DNA of 64,000 nt from Punctularia strigosozonata HHB-11173 SS5. Its lineage: Eukaryota; Basidiomycota; Agaricomycetes; Corticiales; Punctulariaceae. The position numbers and the translations under genes were made by a program. The notes below the pieces were generated by a model, which was not told the origin of the DNA, did no database searches, and worked only from the letters and a program-made list of their open reading frames with translations. The stretch's first letter is position 1. Every line of letters starts with the position of its first letter. Where the stretch lies: NCBI RefSeq assembly GCF_000264995.1, contig NW_006767433.1, forward strand, positions 2,922,662 through 2,986,661. Reading direction: 5' to 3'. Shown piece after piece: positions 42,160 to 53,001 of the stretch.

Positions 42160-42339
42160 CTTGACGGCGGCGACGGCGGGGAACTGGTGGTGGTGGGTGA
42201 AGGCGAAGTTGGGTGTGCTGCACAGCTGGAATTAGAGTTTGCTCACGTGCGTCTGGGGAACGCCGAACGGGATACCGGCGCTTGAGCACCCGCTACCTGT
42301 TACCATTAAGCGCCCGACGTACTGTTTTGCACTCGAGCC

Positions 42340-44159
42340 ATGGCGCCTCCGGCAAACCTCACCAAGGAGCAGGTCGCCTCCGTCCAGCTAGATGGCGACT
42401 TTGCCCTCAAGCCGGAGAAGTCTGAGCCAAAGCTCGACACATCTCAATGGCCCCTTCTGTTAAAAAACTACGACAAACTGCTTGTCCGTTCCGCGCATTT
42501 CACCCCCATTCCCTCCGGTTGCCCTCCTTTGAAAAGGGACATCACGTCCTACATCAAGTGCGCTCGCTGCCCCCCTATGCTTGTGACCTGGAAGGCTGAA
42601 CGGTGTCTTCTGTAGGTCCGGCGTCATCAACTTGGACAAACCCTCCAACCCCTCGTCGCATGAAGTCGTTGCTTGGCTTCGGCGAATCCTGCGCGTGGAG
42701 AAAACTGGCCACAGTGGCACTCTTGACCCGAAGGTCACCGGGTGCCTGATCGTCTGTATCGACCGCGCGACTCGATTGGTCAAGTCACAACAGGGAGCCG
42801 GTGAGTCCCGTCCATACCATGCTCTCTGAAGTTCGCACAGTGTACGTGTTTTCAGGCAAGGAATACGTGGCCGTCCTTCGCCTGCACGACGGTCTTTCGG
42901 ACCCGGCAACTCTTCCCCGCGCCCTTCAGACTCTTACCGGCGCTCTCTTCCAACGTCCGCCCCTCATATCCGCTGTGAAACGCCAACTTCGTATCCGAAC
43001 TATATACGAGTCTAAACTGCTCGAATTCGATGAACAGCGCAATTTGGCCGTATTCTGGGTGTCGTGCGAGGCGGGAACCTACATACGGACGCTCTGCGTG
43101 CACTTGGGTCTGATCCTCGGTGTCGGCGGACACATGCAAGAGCTGCGTCGTGTCCGCAGTGGTGCATTATCAGAAAACGACGACATAGTCACTATGCATG
43201 ATGTTATGGACGCGCAATGGATGTACGACAACACTCGTGATGGTGAGTACCTCACCTCTCAGATTTCCGCTGGTTTTGTTGAGGCACTGAATACAGAATC
43301 GTATCTTCGGCGTGTGATCCGCCCCCTCGAATGCCTACTTGTGGGTTATAAGCGGATCGTGGTCAAAGATAGCGCAGTGAATGCTGTTTGCTACGGAGCG
43401 AAGCTTATGATACCCGGTCTCCTACGCTATGAAGCCGACATCTCGGTCCACGAGGAGGTTGTTCTTATGACCACCAAAGGCGAGGCAATCGCTCTCGCTA
43501 TCGCCCAGATGTCGACTGTTGAACTCGCGACCTGCGACCACGGCGTCGTGGCTAAAGTCAAACGCTGCATTATGGAGAGGGACACCTACCCGCGCCGCTG
43601 GGGCCTTGGCCCTGTGGCTGCCCAGAAAAAGAAAATGGTAAAGGATGGCAAGCTCAGCAAGTTCGGCGAGAAAATCGAGGGCGTCACTCCAGCCGAGTGG
43701 AGCAAGGATTATGTCGATTATAACCGCGAGGTACCTCCTCCGCAAATTCGAAAGGCAATCATTGATCTTGGATCACAGCAGCCCGCTGCAGGGCCATCAA
43801 CGACGGTGCCTACTGGCGCCGCCATCGAGGTTCCACCAGCTCCTACGGTCCCCGCTGCTGATACTACCTCCGAAGCTGCGTTGTCGAAGGAAGAGAAGAA
43901 GGAGAAGAAGCGCAAGCGCAAGTCGGAGTTGCCTGAGATTGATCCCGACGTATCCATGGCGGTGTCTGAACCGGCTAACGGTGAGGACGACGAAGCGAAA
44001 GCAGAAAGGAAACGGAAGAAGAAGGAGGAAAAGGAGAAGAAGAAAGCTGCAGGTGAGGCAGCAGCGGACGAGGATGGGGATGAAGCGGCAAAACGGGAGA
44101 AGAAGCGTCTGAAAAGGGAAGCAAAGAAGGCGAGGGAGTCCATGGGCGGCGAGTCATGA
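42340..44159 (+). CDS. CBF5: CBF5/dyskerin, box H/ACA rRNA pseudouridine synthase
   Basis: Cbf5 is the catalytic subunit of H/ACA snoRNPs that convert uridine to pseudouridine in rRNA. The four-exon model (42340-42557, 42616-42800, 42856-43242, 43297-44159) gives 550 residues. The TruB core contains [17 protein letters not shown] and the catalytic Asp in [31 protein letters not shown] and [20 protein letters not shown] follow. A PUA domain comes next ([20 protein letters not shown]). The tail is a Lys/Glu-rich KKE/D nucleolar region. The intron at 43243-43296 is 54 bases and has no in-frame stop. All catalytic landmarks are intact. Confidence 0.97.
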
Positions 44160-44557
44160 TGCTTGTTCGTTTTATGAGGATTTAGTGTGCCGTTTGTTGT
44201 TGTCTTCAGTAATGCTCTTCCATATGTGCTTTTGCATGACAACGTAAACCCCTGCAATATGCAATGCAACCCAAAGTCATAGGGTAATCCAAATACTCTC
44301 ACTGAAGGGCGCAAGGCACACCGAACGTTGTTGACAACTGCGCGAAACAACATTCCACTCCATCCCGGTCATGAAGTATGGTTGGTATTAGTAAAGTACG
44401 GCTACATTGTTCAACCCCATAAGAAAGTGATCGACCTCGATCGCATGGAACAAGTATAAGGTCATCAAGACGGCGTATAGTCCTAAGCTATAATCATGAA
44501 AAAGTCCGATGTCGTGTAAGGGAAGGGACTAGTTCCCCATCATTGGTGGTCTCTACG
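44160..44557. other. Convergent 3' region of CBF5 and cupredoxin gene
   Basis: No gene was recognised. The stretch is AT-rich relative to its flanks. Confidence 0.5.
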
Positions 44558-46166
44558 CTAAAGGAGTGCGAAGGAAGCGACGGCGAGGGCGCCGAGGATC
44601 GTGGCGAGCACATTGCCGCCAAATTGAGCGAGGGCACCAGACGTAGTGGTGGTCGCGCTCGGGGAGGCTGCAGAGCCGCTGGCGCTCGAGGTGGTAGCAT
44701 TGGTGCCGTTGAGCTGCTTGGCGAGAGCCTGGAAGGCGTCAAAGTTGCGCTGCGAGGACTCGACGGCGTTGATGGCAAACACCATGCCCATGCCGCAGTG
44801 GGATACAGGGGTCTTTTGACGGCAGTAAGCCCAGACAGGACTACAATGATGGTTGGGTCAGCATTCAGCATGCGCGTATGAAACGGACATACGAGGTGTC
44901 AACGACGGTGTAGTTCCAAGTAGGGAACTCGGTGGCATCCGGTGCAACGGGCATGAAGCCAGAGTCGAAGCCGACAACTCCGGACGTCGCGTTGTTGAGA
45001 TGTACGCAAGGCGCGGCAAAGGATGACTGGGTGACGGTGTGATTCTTCTGGTGGAACTCGAATACGACGACGTCGCGGGGAGCAGCTTGGATCGAGGGCG
45101 GGTCGAACGCGAGGGTGCCGTTCGCGCTGCCCACGACGATCTTATGCACGTTGCCCTCGAGCGACGCAGGAGTGGGCTCGGCCGATCCCGGATAGGATGC
45201 GTAGGTAGTCGTCCACGTCGAGGACGCTAGAGTCACCGTCGCCGTGACAGTCTCGGCTGCGGAGACAGGGGGGATCGTAGCGGAGCCGTAGGCAGCTGTC
45301 CAGGTGTCGGTGGCAGCATCGGTAGCACTGGCATATCCCCCGGTGGCAGATGCAGAAGATGCGGCAGCCTTCAAAGCGGCTCCCTGAGCGAGGGCAGCAT
45401 TCTTGAAGTTGGTAAAGCTGTTTGCGGAGCCGTCGGCGCCACAGTTGACGGCGAAGACCATGCCTTGGCCGCAGTGAGAGTTGGCTGTGTTTGCGGCCTG
45501 ATCACAGAAAACCCAGATGGCTAAGAAAAAAGAGTGCGCTGTCAGCACACAACGAGCCGTATCGAAGGAGATTTACTTACGACTCGAGTCAGTCACGGTG
45601 ATCGTGTAGGTCGGGACTTGTCATGTCCGTCAACAAGTGTGTCTCGCTGAAGAGCATGGTGATCAGCTTACAGTTGTCGGTCTGGTTCGCAGGAACGGGC
45701 ATGAATCCCGAGTCGAATCCGCCGTCCTCTTTCGGCAAGTCAATATCCCGATTCGGAAACAGATTAAATGGACCCACTGAGCGCGCAAGGGTTTGCGAAG
45801 GACGATTGCGTGACTGTGCATGTGCACATGGGTAAGAACACTGAGTATTCTATTCCTGACCGTGGTCGGCATTCTGCTCACCGGTATGATTCTTTAAGGG
45901 CGTCGGTGAGCGTGAAGACCGGAACAACAGACATGAAACCAACCTTTTGCTCAAAGTGGAAGATAACCTGGTCACCGGGATTTGCGAACTGACCGGGGTT
46001 TGAGATGGCTGGTCCTCCCAGAGCGAAACCCGTTACTCACGATGGCTTCGGGGTTGAACGCCAATGTACCATCGGCGCCGCCGACGGTGACGTCGTGTGT
46101 CGCAGCCTGAACGCCGGAAGCGGCCCAGGCAAGGCCGACGATAGCGGCAGAAGCAGTGAACAACAT
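44558..46166 (-). CDS. Two-domain extracellular cupredoxin, probably GPI-anchored
   Basis: A signal peptide (MLFTASAAIVGLAWAASGVQA) starts the protein. Two cupredoxin domains follow. The first reads HDVTVGGADGTLAFNPEAI, then NHTVTQSSFANPC, and later IWVFCDQ...SHCGQGM. The second, from about 45180 leftward, reads KIVVGSANGTLAFDPPSI, NHTVTQSSFAAPC and VWAYCRQ...SHCGMGM. Each therefore has the His, Cys, His and Met pattern of a type-1 copper site. A Ser/Ala/Thr-rich linker separates them, and the C-terminus is Ser/Thr-rich with a hydrophobic end (ATILGALAVASFALL), fitting a GPI signal. Domain 1 is cut by many introns, including one leaving a 10-base exon for NHT. Fungal relatives are usually single-domain serine-rich proteins. 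Electron transfer or copper binding at the wall is inferred. Confidence 0.85.
45882..45891 (-). other. 10-nt micro-exon coding the copper-ligand His of cupredoxin domain 1
   Basis: The exon AATCATACCG codes NHT plus the first base of a Val codon. It lies between introns 45943-45892 (52 nt, GTTGGT...TTAAAG) and 45881-45812 (70 nt, GTGAGC...GCACAG). Splicing gives QKNHTVTQSSFANPC. Domain 2 of the same protein has QKNHTVTQSSFAAPC in one uninterrupted exon, which supports the call. Confidence 0.88.
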
Positions 46167-47084
46167 CGGGAGCGATTTGACGTAGGTTAAGGAGCAGGTC
46201 TTGCTGAGGGAAATTATATCAAGGCGCTAAAGAGCGAACAGACTCGTAAACGAGTGCAGGAAGAAACCTAGGGAAGGCAGAATGGAGGAACCGAGAGCCG
46301 TACAACCGAGGGGGAGAGATGAAAGGTCTGCCAGAACCGTAGCATCGTTTCTTTTATACTCGAACAAAGGATTAACAGACGTGGGAGCTAGGAGGAATAG
46401 CGACCGAGGACGGAGACGGAAGCATGTGCGTCCAGGTGCTTTCCTTCTGATTCGCCGCACAATTGACGCGGCCTTTGCTCGACTTGGAACAATGGGACGC
46501 TGGCGCGGGCCGAGGTCAGGCGCGCAAGCTTACGAGCGCAGACAAGGTGCTCGAAGAGCCTGTGTGCGGGAGAGCCGCACAATACAATATCGCTGCTGTG
46601 TTGGCCGCAGAGAATGCGAGCGGGATGAGCATCGAGCGGAGTGCGGGGGTGGTGATCCCGAGAAGGCCGAGATGGCGACATTGCGTGGGAAGCTGGGGAG
46701 ATCGAGGACAGCCGCGGGAAGATCGTCCCAAAGTGGCAAGACAGGGCGGCGTGACAGTGATGGTGCGCTGATGGCACTCGTCTCTCGACACGGAGCGGGC
46801 TTAGATACAGTATCAGATATCATTGGCCACTTGGCCCGCCAGAAAGTGTGCCAATCATGCAGCTCGATGCAGTCAACTCTCAGTGACCGCCTGATGGATC
46901 GCGCACATCACCCACAGCCTCGGTATTCATCAGTATCATCCCTCCTTTGGGATCAATACGCAGCGAACAGTTTCATCACAAAAGCATGGGCCGTCCCTTT
47001 TGTTTCCTCCTCCCGGGCTTCTAGTGCCTCTTACCCCCAGTCAAGTCGCTCAGCCTTTCCTTCGCCAACACCTCCTCCCCCGCC
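46167..47084. promoter_or_regulatory. Divergent promoter region, cupredoxin gene and MAPK
   Basis: These 918 bases separate divergent start codons. A 294-codon open frame crosses most of it on the plus strand but ends inside the MAPK gene and has no protein motif. Two sequences resemble the basidiomycete pheromone-response element ACAAAGGGA: ACAAAGGAT at 46364-46372, and TCCCTTTTGT (reverse orientation) at 46994-47003. Both are imperfect. Confidence 0.35.
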
Positions 47085-48422
47085 ATGGTCGCCCTCACGA
47101 AGAAGGAGAAGACCTCCAAACCTCTTCCCAAGTTCCACGTCGGTAGGTCATCTGCACGTCACCTGAGATCTAGCAGTGCACGTCCCACCCTCATATGCCC
47201 CTCCATCAGGCGACGACTACCAGATCCTCCATAGCCTAGGCGAGGGCGCGTATGGAACTGTCGTGGCCGCAAAGCACCTGCCATCAGACCGTCAAGTCGC
47301 CATCAAACGGATACTGCCCTTCGAGCATACGCTGTTCTGCTTGAGGACCTTGCGAGAGCTCAAGTTGCTCAAGTACTTTTCGGACACATGCGTGAATGAG
47401 AATGTAGCCCGCATCCGTCCGTATGGCATGTGCGCGTTCACTCACGTCGGTTGCAGATCATCTCCATCCTCGATATCATCAAACCACCGTCCCTGGCCGA
47501 TTTTACGGAGATTTACTGTGAGAATCACATGATCGATCAGGGTCCCGCCTGCGCGTCTGACCATGTCTATGCAGTCATCCAAGAGCTCATGCAAACAGAT
47601 CTTCACCGAGTGATCCGGACACAGCAACTCACCGATGACCACTGCCAATACTTCGTATACCAGATCCTCCGCGGCCTCAAGACCGTTCATTCCGCCGATG
47701 TCGTCCACAGGGATCTCAAACCAGCCAACTTGTTGATCAACGCCAATTGCGACCTCAAGATCTGCGACTTCGGTCTCGCTCGTAGCGTTAAGACCAGCAG
47801 CGTCGAAGGCCCCAAGGATGCCGGCCTCATGACCGAATACGTTGCAACTCGGTGGTACCGGGCACCCGAGATCATGCTTTCGTTCAAGATGTACACCAAA
47901 GCGATCGACATCTGGTCTGTGGGCTGCATCCTTGCTGAACTTCTCACTGGTCGGCCGCTCTTTCCCGGGCGCGACTATGGCCACCAGCTCGATCTCATCC
48001 TCGACGTTATCGGGACGCCGACACTGGACGAATTCTACGCTATCACTTCACGGCGCTCGCGCGACTACATCCGTGCGCTTCCGATTCGCAAACGGAGACC
48101 GTTCAGCACGCTATTCCCCAAAGCGTCGCCCGAGGCCATCGACTTCCTGAATAGGACCCTGACTTTCGATCCCAAGAAGCGTGCAACGGTAGAGGAGGCG
48201 CTTGAACATCCGTATCTAGCGGCGTATCACGATCCAGAGGACGAGCCCACCTCGGGAACTCTAGACCCTGAGTACTTTCAATTCGATCGTGAGTGCTTGC
48301 AAGTGATTGCCTTCGGTAATGGTATTTCTGACGGTCGCCCAGTTCACAAGGACGAGCTCTCGAAAGCGGACCTCAAGGAGTTGCTGTACGAGGAGGTCAT
48401 GTCCTTCGTGCCATCCATATGA
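47085..48422 (+). CDS. Fus3/Kss1/Kpp2-type MAP kinase (TEY)
   Basis: Four exons (47085-47142, 47177-47403, 47457-47517, 47575-48422) give 397 residues. The kinase has the glycine loop GEGAYGTVVA, the lysine in QVAIKRILPF, the catalytic loop VHRDLKPANLL, DFGLAR, and the activation loop TEYVATRWYRAPEIML, whose Thr and Tyr are phosphorylated by a MEK. The stretch SFKMYTKAIDIWSVGCILAE with GRDYGHQLDLILDVIGTPTL fits the Fus3/Kss1/Kpp2 group, which acts in mating and filamentation. Slt2-type cell-wall kinases are the next best alternative. The C-terminal part carries the common-docking acidic stretch HDPEDEP. The first intron is only 34 bases. The third (47518-47574) is 57 bases and open in frame. 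Confidence 0.93.
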
Positions 48423-49305
48423 TGCTTATTTATGCCCTATTTATGATGCTCATTCCTTTCGTTATCCATTGCCTGGGGCTTGCAAACAATTCTAACCGCA
48501 CTTTGTGATATATATGAGCATATGTAATGGACCCAGAATGGACCAATGCAAAGCCTGCACAGACAGTTGGGAGCACACCGAAACTGCCCGTGAGAACTTG
48601 GTAAACGTGCGACTCGGCCGGATGTGGATCAGTTCCTGCTGTCCATGAACACACTTTCAAGGCGCGAAGAGGAAACGCTGGTCAAGACCACCAAAGCGCA
48701 TGCACTCAAGCAATGTGATCAATTGGTGAAAGGTTGGTATCCGAGCTTTCTCCTTGCATCCCTCCAGTAAATAGCGTACTATCACCTCCACACTAGATTT
48801 CGCAGCGTGCTCTGAAGGCAGGACTATATCTGTCGCGTGGGCATGTAAGGACAAATGGAAAGGCGTGCAGGACTGCATATCTCAGTAGTACGCACTCGCT
48901 TCTTGCCCTCCAGAGCCCACGCTCACCGAACGGCGCTTAGCACCGGCCCTGAAGCGATGACCAAAGTCAGAGCTGAGTATCTACGACTACGGAACGAGAA
49001 AATAGTGCAGGACGTCGCCGCGGCGGGTGCGGCTAACCCAAGCTAGCTGGTCCCGGCACCACCACCACTGGAAAAGTGTATCCGAGGTCGGGCCTCAGGA
49101 ACGGGACAAGCAAACACGAGAAAGCACGCCGAACGCAAGGTCTCTGCAAACTGTCTGCGAGAGGTCTCTCAAAACTCGGAGCTCGGCCCTACGTCGGGTG
49201 CCGCAGCACTAATGTACAGTGTGTGCCGCTGTATTCATTGCCTAAACACGTATTCGACGTGGCCATACATTGCAACGAATAGGTATACGTCCTCTCAACC
49301 CTTCT
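48423..49305. other. Convergent intergenic region, no gene seen
   Basis: Open frames up to about 75 codons on both strands show no motif. No RNA gene was recognised. Confidence 0.45.
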
Positions 49306-50287
49306 CTACGACTTGCCGGCCGCAGCAGCCCATTGGCTACGCAAGGCCATGACGGAGGTGATAAATCTGATGGACATTGAGCGCCATACTTTCTGGAAAC
49401 TGGATGAGGAAAGCAGACTAACCCAAAGAGACCCAATACCCCGTCGTTGAAGTTCACGAGGCCAACGTTGGATGCTGGAATCCAGAAGTCGAGAAGATCC
49501 ATCGCGAATTGGTATCTGACACCGCTTCGTTGTCTGTCATCCGTCCTCGTAAACGGCTGTTTTTCCACGGACTGATTGAAATGAATCCTTACGCTTCCAA
49601 AGCACTTAACCGACCATCCCTGCTCGCCTTCTCTCCCACCTCTGCGGAACCCCACGACTGACGCTTGATTTCCTTCATATCGTTCGCGAGCCTACCAGCC
49701 TTCAGCAACCCATGCGCAATGCTGAATGATATTCCGGCGAGCCAGAAGCGATTCGAAGTCTTGTTGACCTTTTGTGCGGTAGTTCGGGAGAGGGATATGA
49801 ACTTGACGGCGTTGGCCCATATGAGAGCGTCGTAGGTGAGGTAGCCGAAATAGCACAGCTGGCGACCGATGGAGGTCACCTCTTCACCACGGAAGCCGCC
49901 AGGAATCCGGAGGGCAGCCTGAAGGTGCTCCATGGGCTTCCCGAGGCGCATAACTGGTATCCGCAGTTTCGCGTCAGCTTCCGAAAGGCGTATCGTGAAG
50001 CCGAGCACACGCACGCTTACGCCCCAAAGCGAGATGGGCTTTCAGCGCATTCCAGCGGGCGGCGTCTACAGATTTGCCGCGGGATATAAGGAGCCAAGCG
50101 TAGAACCTGGCAAAGTACTGGACCGCCCGGTAGATCTACGCAGTATGCCCGTCAAAACCAGCTCGGATGGCTACAATGAGGACATAGCCACCTTGTCGCG
50201 GCCAAGAGTGGTAGACGAAAGCCTTAGACTCTGCGAGACGAAGGGGTGGAAGACCAGCTGGTGCGCAACCTGTTGGGCCACAGACAT
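49306..50287 (-). CDS. PEX11: Peroxisomal membrane protein PEX11
   Basis: PEX11 elongates and divides peroxisomes by inserting an amphipathic helix into their membrane. The first exon gives MSVAQQVAHQLVFHPFVSQS and LGRDK. It joins to IYRAVQYFARFYAWLLISRG and RWNALKAHLALG, then to MRLGKPMEHLQAALR, QLCYFGYLTYDALIWANAVK and NKTSNRFWLAGISFSIAHGL. The end is DLLDFWIPASNVGLVNFNDG and FITSVMALRSQWAAAAGKS, the conserved PEX11 C-terminus. There are at least five introns of ordinary length. No targeting tripeptide is needed for this membrane protein. The ATG at 50287 matches the family start. Confidence 0.93.
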
Positions 50288-50730
50288 GTTGAAACTAAGG
50301 AGAGCAAGGACGATAGGCAGGAGAAGGAATGCGTTTAGAACGGGTCCGGAGACCATTAATGCAGGACCGAAGCTGAAGAGCGGCAATCACGTGTGGTGGT
50401 GACCGTATAGCTTGTGATTCACGAGTAATGAGTTACTGAATCGTTCCTCGTCGGCGGCGGCGGCGGCGTTCTTGGGGCCAGAAACGACAGGCGCGAAATC
50501 AGTCACTACGAACCTCGACGCCCGGATATCGGACGTCGTATCAAGAGGCGGCGCTCACACGTCGCGCGATTCGGATGTACTCTACATATGTACTCACCTC
50601 CGGTCGCGCGCGAGTCGGAACGCGTCGGGCGCGTCCGGGGAGCAATGAAATCATTTGTCTCTTGTTCTCCCCGCATCCGTGCGCGCCGTCTGCGACGAAC
50701 CTTTCGTACTCATCCAAAAATTATCGAGCC
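50288..50730. promoter_or_regulatory. PEX11/fumarase divergent region with GGC repeat
   Basis: A short run of GGC triplets lies at about 50452-50468, and an ACGCGT at 50620-50625. No gene was seen. The fumarase leader probably begins in the pyrimidine-rich part after 50655. Confidence 0.4.
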
Positions 50731-52865
50731 ATGGCTGGCCGGCTGACCGCCCGTACAGTGAGCCCCGCGTCAACGTCGCCGTAGCCGGCCTAGCTCACCT
50801 GGTGCTCATGTGATTTCAAAGCTCAATCTAAATCGCCTTCAGAGCGGGAGGATATGTCACAGGCTATTCTCCTCAAGCCCTCGCATAATGGTACGCTGGC
50901 TTCCTCTGGCAAGACGACGTGGATGACAAGCTCGACGATCGCGGCAGTCTGGCCAGTTCCGTGCAGAGCGTGATACATTTGGCGAGCTTCAGGTGCCCGC
51001 GGACCGGTACTGGGGTGCGCAAACTCAGAGGTACGAGATCATGTCGGCGTTGAGTGACGAGGAACTCTCATACCTCGAGCACCGTAGGTCGCTACAGAAC
51101 TTTGACATCGGTGGTCCGACTGAGCGGTTACCGCCTCCCCTCATCAAAGCATTCGGTATCCTGAAGAAAGCCGCGTCGGTCGTCAACGCGACCTACGGGC
51201 TGGATCCCAAAGTTGCAGGCGCTATCCAGTCCGCTGCAGATGAAGTACGCTGAGCGCATGCCGCGATCACTCGGTTATGCTTATATATGCTCGATAGGTC
51301 ATCTCGGGCAAGCTCATTGACCATTTCCCCCTCGTGGTATTCCAGACGGGCAGCGGCACGCAGAGCAACATGAACGTCAACGAGGTGCTCTTTCACGTTC
51401 CTCATAGGTTTGCGACAGTATTGACTCCGGATCTAGGTTATCTCCAATCGTGCTATTGAGATCTTGGGTGGTGAGCTTGGATCGAAGAAGCCAGTCCATC
51501 CCAACGATCACGTTAATATGAGTCAGAGTAGCAACGACACGTACGAAACTCGTGCTATCGCCGATGCGATCCTGCTTGACATCTTAACACAGGTTCCCGA
51601 CAGCAATGCACGTTGCCGCCGTTATGGAGCTGCACCACACGCTTCTTCCTGCCTTGGTAGAACTGCGGGATGCGTTGGCAGCGAAGGCTGACGCATTCAA
51701 GGACATCATCAAGATCGGTCGCACGCACTTACAGGACGCGACGCCGCTCACTCTAGGCCAGGAATTCAGCGGATATGTTCAGCAGCTGGATAACGGAATT
51801 GCCAGGGTGAAGGACGTTATCCCTAGACTAAGCCTGCTGGCACAAGGTGGGACGGCGGTTGGCACTGTGAGTGAAGAAACTTGTACTTGCAGATCAAGCA
51901 CCACTCTAACAGCAACGAAAACAGGGCCTGAACACTAAGAGGGGGTTCGATGTGAAGGTGGCGGCTGAGATCTCTAAGCTCACTGGGATTGAGTTTAAGA
52001 CTGCGCCCAACAAGGTAAGTTTCAAGATTTCGAATTACCGGAACGTTCCATGTTGAAATGATTATTCAGTTTGAGGCCCTTGCGGCTCACGACGCCCTCG
52101 TTGAGGCACACGGAGCTCTCAACGTGCTCGCGGTATCCTTCATGAAAATCGCGAACGACATCCGCTTCCTCGGTTCCGGTCCTCGCTGTGGTCTTGGCGA
52201 GCTCATGCTGCCCGAGAACGAGCCCGGCAGCAGCATCATGCCCGGAAAAGTCAACCCGACCCAGTGCGAGGCACTGACCATGGTTGCTGCGCAGGTAATG
52301 GGCAACAACACCACGGTCAGCGTCGCGGGTAGCAATGGCCACTTTGAGGTGAGTGGCGGATCCTTCGCACTACTATCATGCGAGCACAGACGCTGATTCG
52401 CTGCGGACGTATGCAGTTGAACGTGTTCAAACCGGTGATAATCAAGAATGTCCTCCAGAGCATTCGGTTGCTGGGTGATGGTACGTATTTTTGGCGCCTG
52501 TCCGCGGAGTCCGATTTTGACATGGCTGGAGGCGCACGCTCGTTCACGAAGAACTGCGTTGTCGGCATCCAAGCCAACAAGGCTCGCATTAACCAGCTGC
52601 TCAACGAGTCTTTGATGCTGGCTACGATCCTCAACAGCCATCTAGGCTACGACAGTATGTGGTTTCCCCCTCTTCTGAAGATACGCAGCGGGCACGTGGC
52701 TCACGAAGTACGCACCGCTTCATAGACGTCGCCAAGTGTGCGAAGAAGGCTCACAAGGAGGGCACGACGCTGAAGGAGGCGACGGTTTCTCTTGGTTTCC
52801 TGACGCCCGAGGAATTCGACCAGAAGGTGCGGCCAGAACTGATGCTGCACCCCGACGAGCCGTGA
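50731..52865 (+). CDS. FUM1: Fumarate hydratase, class II
   Basis: Fumarase interconverts fumarate and malate in the citric-acid cycle and, in the cytosol, in DNA-damage response. Exons start 50731-50757, 50843-50890 and 50957 onward; all join in phase 0. They give a basic presequence ([20 protein letters not shown]) followed by [20 protein letters not shown]. Later landmarks are [44 protein letters not shown] and the signature [11 protein letters not shown] near 52230-52258. The end is [17 protein letters not shown]. All catalytic loops are present. A second in-frame ATG ends exon 2, directly before the catalytic domain. The presequence exons are deduced from phase and splice sites only. Confidence 0.93.
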
Positions 52866-53001
52866 GCGATCCGCATACAATGTCGTTCCGAATGCGGAGT
52901 CTCGTGGCCCGCCGAAAGCGAAGGCGCGGCAAGGGCGGATGGTGTCTGACGATGGTATGCGCGAGCTAGATGGTGTATAGTAGCGAGTAGGACGATAGAA
53001 C

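Noticed and set aside
46282-47166. A 294-codon open frame on the plus strand upstream of the MAPK
   Set aside because: It overlaps the MAPK start in another frame, has biased low-complexity content and no protein motif. GC-rich promoter DNA explains it.
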